Shown here piece after piece: positions 13,193 through 24,700 of a stretch of DNA of 64,000 nt. The notes below the pieces were generated by a model. The model saw nothing but the letters and a program-made list of their open reading frames with translations. It made no database searches and was not told the origin of the DNA. The position numbers and the translations under genes were made by a program. The stretch is from Prostheceraeus crozeri (taxonomy: Eukaryota; Platyhelminthes; Polycladida; Euryleptidae), in NCBI GenBank assembly GCA_907163375.1, contig CAJQUW010007735.1, positions 233,501 to 297,500 on the forward strand, written 5' to 3'. Each line of letters opens with the position of its first letter. Positions within the stretch are counted from its first letter, which is position 1.

Positions 13193-13632
13193 AATTTAGT
13201 TGTTGGTCCGGACGTGTTGGATACAATAGGACGTATTTTCATCTCGGGGCCTTCCTTGTGAGTTTTGATGAGATGGTAGAAACATGGTAAGGATGAGTTG
13301 TTCGTAATATAGCTATTCTTTACATAATATGGAATATTGTTTTCACTGGCTATAGTGTTCCAGCTTGCGTTGATGCGTTTTTCAACAGTCTTAGCTGTCA
13401 TTCGTTGTATTGGTTTGTATGTATTTTCATCGCTGAGATGCTTTAGTCCTGCTTCAATATAATTATCATTTGAAACTACGCAGAATTCGGAACCTTTATC
13501 TGAAGGCAACATCATTAGGTTCTTGCTTTTAAGATTTTTCAATGTTTCTTTTTCTTGTGTACTCAGGTTGGAGAATTTTGATTGAGGTCTCAGTTTTCCT
13601 ATAATCCTTTTACATCCATTGTATACCCGTTT
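13193..13632 (-). pseudogene. Penelope-like RT finger segment between the two insertions
   Basis: The minus-strand frame contains LKSKNLMMLPSDKG, FCVVSNDNYI, LPCFYHLIKTHKEG and MKIRPIVSNTSGP, the RT finger region of Penelope-like proteins. Its upstream edge abuts the hAT duplication ACCCGTTT and its downstream edge the Gypsy duplication ATGAC. Confidence 0.88.
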
Positions 13633-16600
13633 CAGTAGCGGCGCCAGCGAGCGAGTAGAACGGTTACAAATGGGTTACATCACTTATATTGCTGGTTACA
13701 TAAATGATCTGAATTTTTTAAACGGATGCTACTTATTTTCATGAAATTATACTCATAGATGTGTAGATGGCTTGGACATGAAAACTTTCTGTGCTCCCCT
13801 GAACTATACAGTCATGTACGCACATATAGACCCAACATGCAGGTCAAAGCTGAAAACGCATACACTTATATTGGCCCATATAATCATGGGATTAAATGTT
13901 CACGCAAGCAACAGAAGCCAAAACATTATTCATTCTTCTAAGCATGTATAGGCCTACATGCATGTATCAGATATGCTCATTATACAATGCAACGCACCCC
14001 TACATGTTTGATGGCCATAAATAATCACACGTATCTTTGTGACGTGTTGATTGTTGCTGAAAATTGTACATGGAGATAAATAAAAAGACAACTGAAATAC
14101 AAACTAATGCAATTATAATGTCAAACTAACATCAAAGAAATAATTAATGCTGTCTTGAGTTCATGGAATGGCATGGATAGAGGATTCAAAAATTCAAGAA
14201 GTTCTAGGATATTGTTCAATCTCACCTCGTTTCCGTCGACCATTCGCTTAGAGCGTTTCATTTCAATGGAAAGTCCCTCCATGTCAATTTCGTAGTGCTC
14301 AGCAAATGGGCGAATTTCATCAACATTCAAAAAGTTATTCGAACGAGGATCCAGTGCTGACAGCGATCTCATGATGTCCGTATTTGAGCTATTAAATCGT
14401 TCATTGAATTCACAACTCAATTTTTCGAGAATAGGGAATGATATCAGTCTTTTCATGTCGTCCGATGTGGTAGGATTTTCCCTTGAGCCAACGGTTGAAT
14501 ACACCACAAAGTCTTGAAATCTGTCTGTGAGGCTTGACTGTCTTCTGGATTCACGGCAACGAGGAATATCGCTTCCTTCAGCCATTTCAAATGACTTTTG
14601 ATAGTAATCGCTAGCTTTGGCATCATTGCGATAAGATGCAATCTCTTCCACAATAGCTTCAATGTAATTTGACGCCTTCATGAAATCGATTTTGGGATCC
14701 TGTAGAACGTCAGAGGCCTTTTTTGTTTCAGAGAGTAAGTCGTACATTACCAACATGATGTAGAGAAATGCTTGACTAATTTTCCGAAAGGATACTTTTC
14801 GCAGAACCAGCTCGCTCCCTGTTTTCGTCATTCAAAATGATCCAACGCAAAAAATCGACAAATTCAGTGAATCTTAACTTAACAGCAGCGACGGCTCTCA
14901 CTTGGGCAGACCAGCGAGTATCTGATAGACGTTTGAATTCGATAGGTTTGAGACCCATTAGGGCTCAATTTCCGACCCATTAGACCCATTTCCGATAGGT
15001 TTTTTGGAAATCAACCCAGCTACTGTGAACATTGGATCCGCTAAGGAAGTTGTAAGCGGATTGAAGTGTGACAAAAAATCGACAACTGGCATCACACCCT
15101 TGACTGAGTCAACAATAACAAGATTCAATTTGTGATTAGCACAATGAAAATACGAAGCTTTGCTCACCTCACCTCACGAATTCGCTGCTGAACTCCACTA
15201 AGATGCCCGCTCTTGACGCGACCACCATCGTAGCCTTGACCAACTAATGTATGCAAATCAATCCCCAAATTGAACAGTTCTTTCAGAATATACTTCGTCA
15301 GGCTCTCTGCATCCAATTGTTCAGCCATCGTGGATCCTACAAATTCTTCATGAATTTCACATCGCAAACATACCTAATAACTATCGATAGTTGTTCTTCT
15401 TTAGACAGATCATTTGTCTCATCCACTAAAACTACGCAATATTTGGATTCTTGTATTTCAGATTTTATTTCTTCAAGAATAATTTCTGCCATAATTTCAA
15501 TGATAGCGTTCTGTATGGTATAATGTGTATACTTAGCATTCCGGGGTCCTGTGATTAGCCGGTCGTAAATATGTAACTTGGCAATATGGCTTTGAAAAAT
15601 ATAGAATTTCAAGAAAATTTCCGTTGTTACTTGTGTCATTGGCTTCGCGGTGGCCACGCTGTGCTATATTTTGAACAGCCGTCAGTCTTAAGACATCAGA
15701 AATAATTTTCAAGCACTCACGGTTACGCTACACAGCCTCTCGATGACTGTCGTCGAGGGAATCAACGATGGTAGCTCCTGATTTCTTTGATTTAGAAGAG
15801 TTGGCGTACTTCTCTACACTGAGAATGTGGTCATCGGAGATTTTGTGAGCAAATAGACGATTGACCGCAGGATCATCAGTTTTTACGCTGCACTTAGTCC
15901 ATGTGTCGAATCCTTCATCAACAAAAGCGCCTTTTCCGCTTGTTTTGAAATGCCGGCATACGAAGCAATAAGCTTTTCCCTCTCTTTCGGAATATTCTAT
16001 CCACGAATACTTTTCATTATCCAACCAATCTTTGACAAATCGTCGATTATATTTGTTGGGAATCAATTTCATTGGACCACTAGCTAGTGGCTTTCTAAAG
16101 GGACCATCATCTGGTGATTGGGATATATCCTTCGGTCCTGGTGGCGCGGACGGCATGAGCTTCGTGGCGCTTTTGGCTTCTGCTGATAGGGTGAAATGTT
16201 CGTCTGATAAATGATATAATGGTGTACCAGGAAGATCGTCTTCAGCATCAGTTGGACACGATTCAATAGACATGAATTCTTCAGTCAATAGAGAGTCAAA
16301 TTTACCATCGATGGGGACGTTCGAAGACAAAATAGCTTTCTGGTGAGAAGTAGACACAGAACACGCACTTTCATTTGATGCATGCGACGTTGGATCAATA
16401 TCGGAGGAAGGGGCACACTGGTCAGTCGGTGAAGTAGATTTTCTAAGAGCTACACGTTTACGTCTATCAGCTGTTTCCGTAGAATCACTAGGCGAAGACT
16501 CCTTCTGTCTTTTGGGCAGAAAATAGCCATCGTCATCGTTATCGGCAACACTCGTTGTTGATTCTGCAAGTGTCTGTCTCAGTCACAGAATGAAACAATC

Positions 16601-16999
16601 AGTTCGTGTCTCTGTATTCCTGTCTTCATAACTCGCAAGGCCAATGAAAGGGCACCCTCAATCGAACAATAAAGTATTCGTCATCGTCACTGATTGTAAC
16701 GAAATGCGATCCTTCATTCGTGCACATAAACCACAACGTTATGTGTCAGGTGCTATTGAAATCAGATCCCTCTGCTCTGCTCCCTGCGTGCACATGTCGA
16801 CACTGCGTCTCACAAACATTTTATTGATAGAATAAGACTGACATGACTAAGATTCTAAAAGACGCACAAGTTTTTTTTAATGTTGATGTAGTCGTCAAGT
16901 CAATGAGCTCAAATTCACAGAACGGTTACAAGTACGGTTACAATTCGATTTCTAGCGGTTACCATTAGTAACCGTTGTAACCCCTTGGCGCCGCCACTG
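13633..16999 (-). mobile_element. Decayed hAT transposon (ZMYM1-like transposase)
   Basis: 3367 bp between terminal inverted repeats CAGTAGCGGCGCCA (left) and CAGTGGCGGCGCCA (right, inverted), with a perfect 8-bp target duplication ACCCGTTT at 13625-13632 and 17000-17007. Several copies of GGTTAC lie just inside both ends (13662, 13673, 13694; 16924, 16936, 16957 and inverted ones near 16970). The transposase lies on the minus strand and is fragmented. The insertion sits inside the Penelope-like N-terminal region. Confidence 0.92.
14121..16590 (-). pseudogene. hAT transposase remnant (TTF-type zinc finger, DUF4371)
   Basis: Minus-strand pieces in order: an acidic/basic N-terminal tail from about 16590; a TTF-type finger near 16050-15900 (YSWIEYSEREGKAYCFVC); a DUF4371-like start near 15460 (VVLVDETNDLSKEEQLSIVI); LVGQGYDGGRVKSG near 15240; YFHCANHKLNLVIVDSVKG near 15130; and a C-terminal region to 14121. 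The frame changes at least four times (near 15.7, 15.35, 15.17 and 14.9 kb) and the usual C-terminal hAT dimerisation signature is not visible. The product is inactive. Confidence 0.85.
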
Positions 17000-17007
17000 A
17001 CCCGTTT

Positions 17008-17690
17008 CAATTTGTCTTCAATTTGGTCATTCTTTGGAGGCATAGTTAGATTAGTATGCCATGGGTATTTTTGTGGGTAATTGTCAGGTTCGTGACAGTC
17101 ATTAAGTTCGTTCTTCCATCGATATTGATGTGCGAATCTGCTGAAGTTGACGTTGAAATCAATTACGGTCGAGTCGTTTACTGCTTCCCCCAATGAAAAT
17201 TTTGGACCTTTTTCTAGAAGGTTTCGTTCGTCTTCAGTAATTGTGTTCGTCAAATCTGTTACTAATGTAGGTCTCTGACTTTGATCATGGTTTGCATTAA
17301 GATTTTCTTTCATTTCAATGTTTTTATCCGATAATCCATGGAGGTAACGTAGACGATCAAGACGTTCCTTCAATCTGTGTTCAGTCGTTTTGGAATTATT
17401 CTGGTGACCAATGCTTATGAAGTTCATAATTTCATCATAAATTTCATCACTTGTTATTATCTCTTAACCATAGTAGACGTGTCTGTAAACTTCGTGTAGA
17501 GTTTTCAAGATCAATGTTTATGTGTGAAATTACCAATCTTAGAAGCTTTTTGGTGATTAAAATGTTGAGTTTCTTGTTGTTTCTATATTTTTGAGGTAAA
17601 TGAAACAATAATGAACGTGGCAAGAGTAGTTCGCGGAGTAGTTCTTCATTGTATTCTAAAGTCAATGTTGGTACTCATATAGTATCGCAT
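17008..17690 (-). pseudogene. Penelope-like N-terminal segment
   Basis: Two overlapping minus-strand frames (17665-17447 and 17427-17008) carry the N-terminal part: LLPRSLLFHLPQKYRN, then HRLKERLDRLRYLHGLSDKN and FNVNFSRFAHQYRWKNEL. The frame changes once near 17450. The segment stops at the hAT insertion. The assignment rests on its position and direction relative to the RT pieces and on its Penelope-like composition. Confidence 0.7.
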
Positions 17691-17699
17691 CTTTCGTTG

Positions 17700-18585
17700 A
17701 CCGTTAATGCCATTTTTAAAAAATGTGATCCATTAATATGTTCAACAATACTGACAAACTGTCAATTTGCGCATTCTAAATGTCATTGTAAATAAAGATT
17801 TCAGGGTTGAACAACTTGTGGGCCGTTTTGTAAAGAATCTAGATTAATTCATAATTCCTAGAAATTTCGAGATATTGAATTGAAAGACACTAGATAGAAT
17901 TAATAAGTTAAGCAAAAAAAGAATTAAAGACCCTTTCTGACGATTTACGGTTTACTTTGACGTGAATGTTGATGCGCCAGAAAATCAATGTCCCGAAAGA
18001 CAAAATAATTTATTTCATGACATATTTTTTAGGCAATTGACAACCGATGACCAAGGGTGGCCCAGTGAAGAAGGTGCCAGCCCGTCTGTACCACGAACAT
18101 TGCCTCGATTCATGAGTCAGACCATAGACAAGTCAGACGATCATCATGGTGATGTGATGCTACTTTGTGGTGCGATTGTATCTTCAATATTTCTTTTTTA
18201 GTGCTTCTATGTTCAACCGGATTGCAAATTTTTTTATCGAATCATTTCCCCATAGTTCAATAGGTTATCCAATGAATTTCCCACATCGTATTTACCGATG
18301 AATGCTTGAGCCTATAGATTCATCAAAATTGTGTAGAAGCTTTGAAAAATTCGCATCATAAAATATTTGATTAGAAGAACCTTGATAAGCTACATCTTGA
18401 TGCTCACGCTAACGTGCTTCCATGAGTTTGCAGAAAACTCGCGAGCCGCATTATGGATCATGCACGTGATTTCAGCTCTTGTTTGTATTCATCAAATATT
18501 AATTTTATCATTTGATTGCAACAAAATCTTTACAATTGCCAGCTCATTTGGCCGCTGATATTCGTTTGCTACATCGACTCCAGTT
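17700..18585. other. Region upstream of the ALDH2-like gene
   Basis: It should contain the ALDH2-like promoter and 5' UTR, but I see no TATA box at a convincing position, no CpG-rich block and no other gene. The first 130 bases may be the 5' flank of the Penelope copy. Confidence 0.35.
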
Positions 18586-18711
18586 ATGACGTCCTTTCTT
18601 CGACATTCTCACAAAGTACTCTCTAATAGATTCTGTGCTCTCACTCGTAGATCGGCAGCACTATCCGCAGTACCACAGCCAGCACAAAATATTAATGCCG
18701 AATTTACAAAG
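18586..18711 (+). CDS. ALDH2: ALDH2-like exon 1: start codon and mitochondrial leader
   Basis: The ATG at 18586 opens 42 codons ending in AAG at a donor GTAATG. The peptide begins [16 protein letters not shown] and is rich in Arg, Ser and Leu with no acidic residue before position 38, as expected of a mitochondrial presequence. It ends NINAEFTK, which joins in phase 0 to IFINNEWHD of exon 2, the same place where vertebrate ALDH2 leader and core meet. No upstream in-frame ATG competes. I could not define the transcription start or a promoter. Confidence 0.85.
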
Positions 18712-21700
18712 GTAATGAACGAATATTTCGCTGATTGAAAAAACTGGCATCAACGCCATAGAGTAGGGTTATATAGGATATAAATACGTCCTCTATGATT
18801 AAGCCTTCATGAGTAGGCTGAAGAAGAGATCTGCAGAAGATACATTTGACGTATGTTTTTCGCTCTAGATTTAGGAACCATCAACTACAAAGAACAGTGT
18901 CAAGTTTTGTTCTTGCAATAGCAGCATGATTAAATTCCATTTGTCACGCCGTGACATATGAAGTACAATGAATATTATTGATATTTTCATTTCCTAGTTC
19001 TTTTTCTGGTCTTTATCAATCATAAGATAACCTGAATATTCTTGCAGATATTTGCCGTATCTTCTATCAGTCTTGAAATATGAATAATAATGCGCCAATT
19101 AAATCAAGCCATTAGATTTGCAACGTTTGCAAAACATAAGCAAATTTAATAGAAAAATTATTTTCAGACGTGAGCAGTTTAAGCACAAAATTTCCTTGGC
19201 TGCCCTAGACGCTCTGTTTCACACTATAAGGGCTAGTCATCAGAGACAGAAATGGTCCAAACAAGCTTAAAATATTCAGAACTGCCACTCGAAGGTCATG
19301 ATTATCAAACGAACTGCAAAGACGTTGTGCTTGTTCGAGCCACTCCGAGCCGTGTTGAGGAGGCCTTGTGTCATGCTGCTGGCACGGAATTTTTGTGCTT
19401 AAATTGTTCAAGCCGGAGGGCATCTTTCTTCATGTATTCTACACGGCTGGTTACTAGCAGCAAGGAAAGTCAGAATGAAAAATTGATTAAGTACAAGCAT
19501 AGCCATAGCGGCCAAGATATTCACTCAATTAACGCAACCAACACCGCAAACTAATGTCAATGATCCTAAAGGATGCGCAATTCAGTCCCCATCCTCCTGC
19601 ATGCCCTGCAACGGACACAGCAGACTCTCAAAGCTGACCTAATTTCACGGATTTTACTAAATTTGACCATCTCCTCTACTAATTTCAAGCAAAGCCATAG
19701 CGGCCAAGAACTTAAATTAAAAAAAATCCGTGAAATTAGGTCAGCTTTGAGAGCCTGCTGTGTCCGTTGCAGGGCATGCAGGAGGATGGGGACTGAATTG
19801 CGCATCCTTTGGGATCATTGACATTAGTTTGTGGTGTTGATTGAGTAAATATCTTGGCCGCTATGGCTATGCGTGTACTTAATCAATTTATCATTGACTT
19901 TGCTTGTTGTTTGTAACCAGCCTGGGCTCTATGAGATGCGATAAGTTATTTTGCAATTTTTAAGGTTCCTTTTCTGTCTACTCCAATTGCATCATTAATC
20001 TACTACGTCGTCTTTATGTAGAACTTAAATACAGCCTTCACATAATTCTACTTATTAAATTTAGATATTCGCAACAACGAATATCTACAGCGTTGTTTCG
20101 TTGTCGTTGATACTACCCCATGATGACTACATGAATAGTATGTGTATCGCACGACACAAAATGATTTTTTCTACATGTACCTTACGGTTTGATAGCTAGA
20201 AAACACTATTCTATGACACGTATTTTTGCTGATACCGTACCCGCTCTAATGGATGTGCTTCCTGTTAGCTACACTGATCAGTCATTTTAGATTGTCTGTT
20301 TCCTCAGAAATTGTCATCGTGCTGTATATTTTACTTGGTGTGTTTTAGATAAAGATGTATTTCAATGATCGTTATTAGGCCATATGCAGAGTGCCAATCT
20401 TCTGCCATTTGAAAGAAAGTGTCTGAAAAGTCGACTCTCGTAAATTGACCAAAAACAAAAAAAATAGTGGCAAGGGTGGTGGGATGGCTGGATAACTGCA
20501 AGCAAATTCAGGGTATGTCTAGGTTTTTCATATTAAACCGTCAATTTTTTTTGTTTTTTTTGCTCATGGTTTTTTTCATTATTTTTTATATTTTTCAACT
20601 ATAAGAGAATCACTTTATTCACCTCTGGATTGTGCTGCGATCAGATCGGCAGCTTATGTTTATAAATCAAAAGGCGAGCAAGTTCGGGTTCTTAAAAGGA
20701 GACGATACTGAGTGGAAGTGCATTCCTGTTTTTCTCTACGCCAAAAAAGCTTGGGAGGCTAACATTATACTTTGCCAAATTTTATTTACAAATCGTTGCT
20801 TTGTTTTACTCATAATTCTATTCAGGCCAACGTTGAAGTGAGTAATTTTTACTTTTTGCTAATTTTGTAATCATGGATTTGCATGTTTACAAGTTGTTCT
20901 GATCGTAGAGTAAGGGGTTTTTTATCATAATTGACCAAAGATGGTGACAAAAAAGAATATTGTTTTTTCATTTACTCGGATGAATGTATTTTCACTGATA
21001 GAGCGATGTTCAAGGATATGAGTAAGTCAATCAGCATGAATGGTATGCTATGGATGTATGGATCCATATTATGTGGAACCCAATTAGTGTTGATGATACA
21101 TGATTTGATTTAAGAATGTTCTGGGAATTTGCTAAGACCCTCATAACTAGAAATTTAGCCGACTATTCGACTTTTTGATGTATAAAAAGTTTCCGCCAAA
21201 ATGACCTTATTCTATTGGCAGCTCTACACATGAACTAGTAACCCAGGCAAGTAAATTGAACCAACGACGTGGTATCCTTTGTGAACATTTTGCCTCATTT
21301 CTTCTGTGACCAGCTGATAAAGCATAGTGTTTATCTCAGATAATGTGGGGAAATAACAAAAAGCAGTTTTTCCTTAAAATTATGCTTTCTTAGTGTCGAA
21401 CCTTGCGAACAAAAGGAAACAAATAAGGAAAATTACATCTACAGAGCCTAACAAAGGCGTCCATCGATGCTTCCAATACATTCAATGCTTTGAGTTGACC
21501 CACTCTTTGGAATGGTCGTTAATTTGGCCACGCTGCTATTAATTCCTGCTCAACTCGTGTCGAAGACATACTGGTATCATATTGAAGGGTCCTTTATTAC
21601 TACTTTACTGCGTCTTATAGAAATTGCCCTATCAGATGGTTACTACGCAGAACCTTTGAAAAGCATCATCGTAGTCAGGGTAACACTATCGAGAAGGTCA

Positions 21701-24700
21701 TGTTAATGTGTGATGGTGAGCAGTTTCCTGGGTGGATTGCAAGAGCGTGTTGCAAGCGCAAAATATATTGTAACATGATTGGAAACTTGCGCTGCCTGTC
21801 CATTCGTTATTTCGATTGACAACACCGGCAAAAGTTAAATGCTATTCTTTCGCTTTATGTTGTGCTTTTTAATTAAGTAACTTACGTTTTTATATGAGGA
21901 GATATTCAATGAGGAATGCTAAATGTTCTGTAAGCAAAACATCATCATTTAACAGCACTCTCCAGTGTATCATTTTTTCTGTTTCAAGCTGAGCACTGAC
22001 TACTATTTTGTCCCTCTACCCAGCATCAACTAAAACAAGTCTTTCACTTTTCAGATTTTCATTAACAACGAATGGCATGACTCAGTTAGTGGAAAGACAT
22101 TTCCCACTTACAACCCGTCGACCGGAGAAAAGATCGCTGACGTAGCTGAAGGAGACAAGGTGAGTATTTGTTAAGTACATGTATACATGTTTTTTTGTAA
22201 ATGAATAACCTGTCGTGCATCATGGATAACAGGTCAAGGAAGCTAATTGTCACTGGATGTGGTCAATAGATCAATTTACCGTTGATTAATCAGGTCAGAA
22301 TGGCTCAACTTATCTACATTCTCGTTTCTGGAGGTTAAAATTTGTTGTGTGTGAAATATTATCTGATTTACTTGAAGCGCTTCTTGTAATGTATTCAATG
22401 GACAAAGTCCGCGTGTGCCATTGGTGTAAGTCACTGACAACACAATCATCATGCAAGCATAAATCATGGTGGATGAACAGCAGTCAAGTAATTACACAAC
22501 AGTCAGTCATGCAAACGTAAAAGTGCCTTCAATACCCAGCGGATGCATGTTTAAGCAGAGGTGAAGAGCAATATTTCACGAAGGAAAATCCGAAGATTCG
22601 GGAAATGTGGGAACTTCAGATTTGTTCAATTTTGTATATTTCCATTGAAAGTTGACTGTACCGAATACGTAGATTCAGTTGCTCAAAAAGTCACCAAAGT
22701 AGGAATCGCCAAAAGCGGGCTGGGCTGAACGAGCTGGACGGAACCGAGGAGTGTATTTCTAATTTTCCTTGACGTTCTCTGAAACTGCACATTTCTTCTA
22801 TACTACGTTGATGCACAACTGAGCTTAATTTATTCGGTTTGCAGTCATGACATTATGATAAATGTCAGTGTCATTGGACGTTGATGGATAGGATGCGAGT
22901 TTTCCTTATACACACCTATACTCTTCCCCCTGAAAATGATTCTACCAATGGATTCAAAGACTGCGCAGAACAAGTCATGAAAACGATTTCTGTAACGACA
23001 TATGACTAATTTTCACAGTATTTGATCTATTAGGTAAGTTATTAATGCATGTTTTTTAATTTCCCTCTATCTGTGAGGACATGAAGTTGTGCGAGGTACA
23101 CATGAAGCCAAGTCAGTGCCTCCGATGCAAAGCTATTGGTGTGAAGTTTCAATCTGGATGTCCCTTTATCCGCCATGTTCCATTTCCTCCATAGGCTAAG
23201 AATCTCCTAATTCCTGCAGCCTTCCACCAGATATATCAACGGATGCCACAGCTTGTTTTCTCCACGTACAAAGATTGCCAGTTGCCTTGGCGAATATGAA
23301 TTTGAAGAGCACTATTCATTCCTTTTTAATGTAAACCTTTGTGTGTCTCGCATAATCTCATGCCTTGCCTGTGATAACAGATCTTAACTTTTCATTCTGA
23401 AGGAATGTTCTGATAATAATATTAATATCTTTTAAATAGCTAATCAACCTTTGAGAGATAGTCTTATATCTTTTTATTCTATTGAAGCTTTATTGGTTCT
23501 TGCTATTCGCTCAAAAATGTATTAAAGCAAAGTGGCACGGATTGGGGCATCATAATTTCTGATCTTTTTTGCATTATTCGCAAATTCTTGCTACATGCAC
23601 GCTTTTATTGAAGCATCAAACTGTTAAAGAAAGTTAAGTAACAAATAAGTGACGAATTTTGAAAGCAGTTCACATGTATTTCCAGAATCTAGATACTATT
23701 TGAATGATGAATTAGCTTATATGGAGGGTGTGTATTTCTGTGCTTCGTATGCATGATATTATCAATGTGATATGATAGGCATGATTAGCTTCCTATATGT
23801 AAATTGCATCCAGGCCACTCATGTGCAGCTATAGCATTTTCATGAATCATGATAGGCTCAAGCATGTTCATCACTTCTGCTATTTTGAGAAGTATTGTCA
23901 CTACACTTGCTTTGAAGTTTGTGGATGAGTAATGTCATTCTCCCTAGCGAAGTCTTACGACAGTTTTCACTCATTTGGAGATCCATTTACTCACTCCATT
24001 TTCAGTCCTGTGTGCCCCGTGTTGCAATTTTGGGCAAGAAGACCTTGTGACTCATAATAAGACTAGTATTGAAAAAGTAGTCGTACTTTCCATTGCCTAG
24101 TGCCAACAAAATCCGAAGTATGCAACATGTAGTACTTGATAAAGGTAAATTCTAAACATTTTGATTCATATTTATTGGTACTTTCTTTACGTGAATTATC
24201 ATTTCCAGGCTGATGTTGAGAAAGCTGTACATGCCGCCAATCAGGCTTTCCGTTTTGGATCTGAATGGCGACGAATGGATGCTTACGAACGTGGACAGTG
24301 TCTCAATCGTCTAGCCGATCTTATTGTGAAACATCGTGTTGAATTAGCCTCACTAGAAGCCCTGGATAATGGAAAGCCTTACAAGGTCGCTTATGAGGCT
24401 GACTTGGGTCTGACTGAGAAAGTATACAGGTATGATGCTGATGTTTAAAAGCTACCAGCTTATCGTATTTTGAGACAAATCCACTCTCCTAACCCTGCTA
24501 TTCCATTGACTCATTATTATCTCTGTCTCAACAAGTTTGTTTGTTCTTCTACTCCCCATCCATCAAAGTTGCCGCATTATGCACATCGTCAGTCTTTCTA
24601 TAGAATATAGTAGCATGCATCGATGTTTAGTGAAAAAGATCCCTCGTGATAAGAGTTCCAACAAAATAGTCATTTAATCTCATGAGAACATATTAATGTC

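Larger units (their letters stand above)
7389..17690 (-). mobile_element. Penelope-like retroelement, split by two later insertions
   Basis: Minus-strand coding segments lie at about 17690-17008, 13632-13193 and 8742-7389. In that order they correspond to the N-terminal region, the RT fingers, and the RT palm through GIY-YIG endonuclease. Penelope-like elements copy themselves by target-primed reverse transcription with a GIY-YIG nuclease instead of an APE or integrase. Between the segments sit an hAT transposon and a Ty3/Gypsy element, each flanked by an exact target duplication, so both arrived after the Penelope copy. The outer ends of the Penelope copy (UTRs, any terminal repeats) could not be fixed. 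Some 350 bases after the ORF and about 150 before it may belong to it. Confidence 0.88.
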
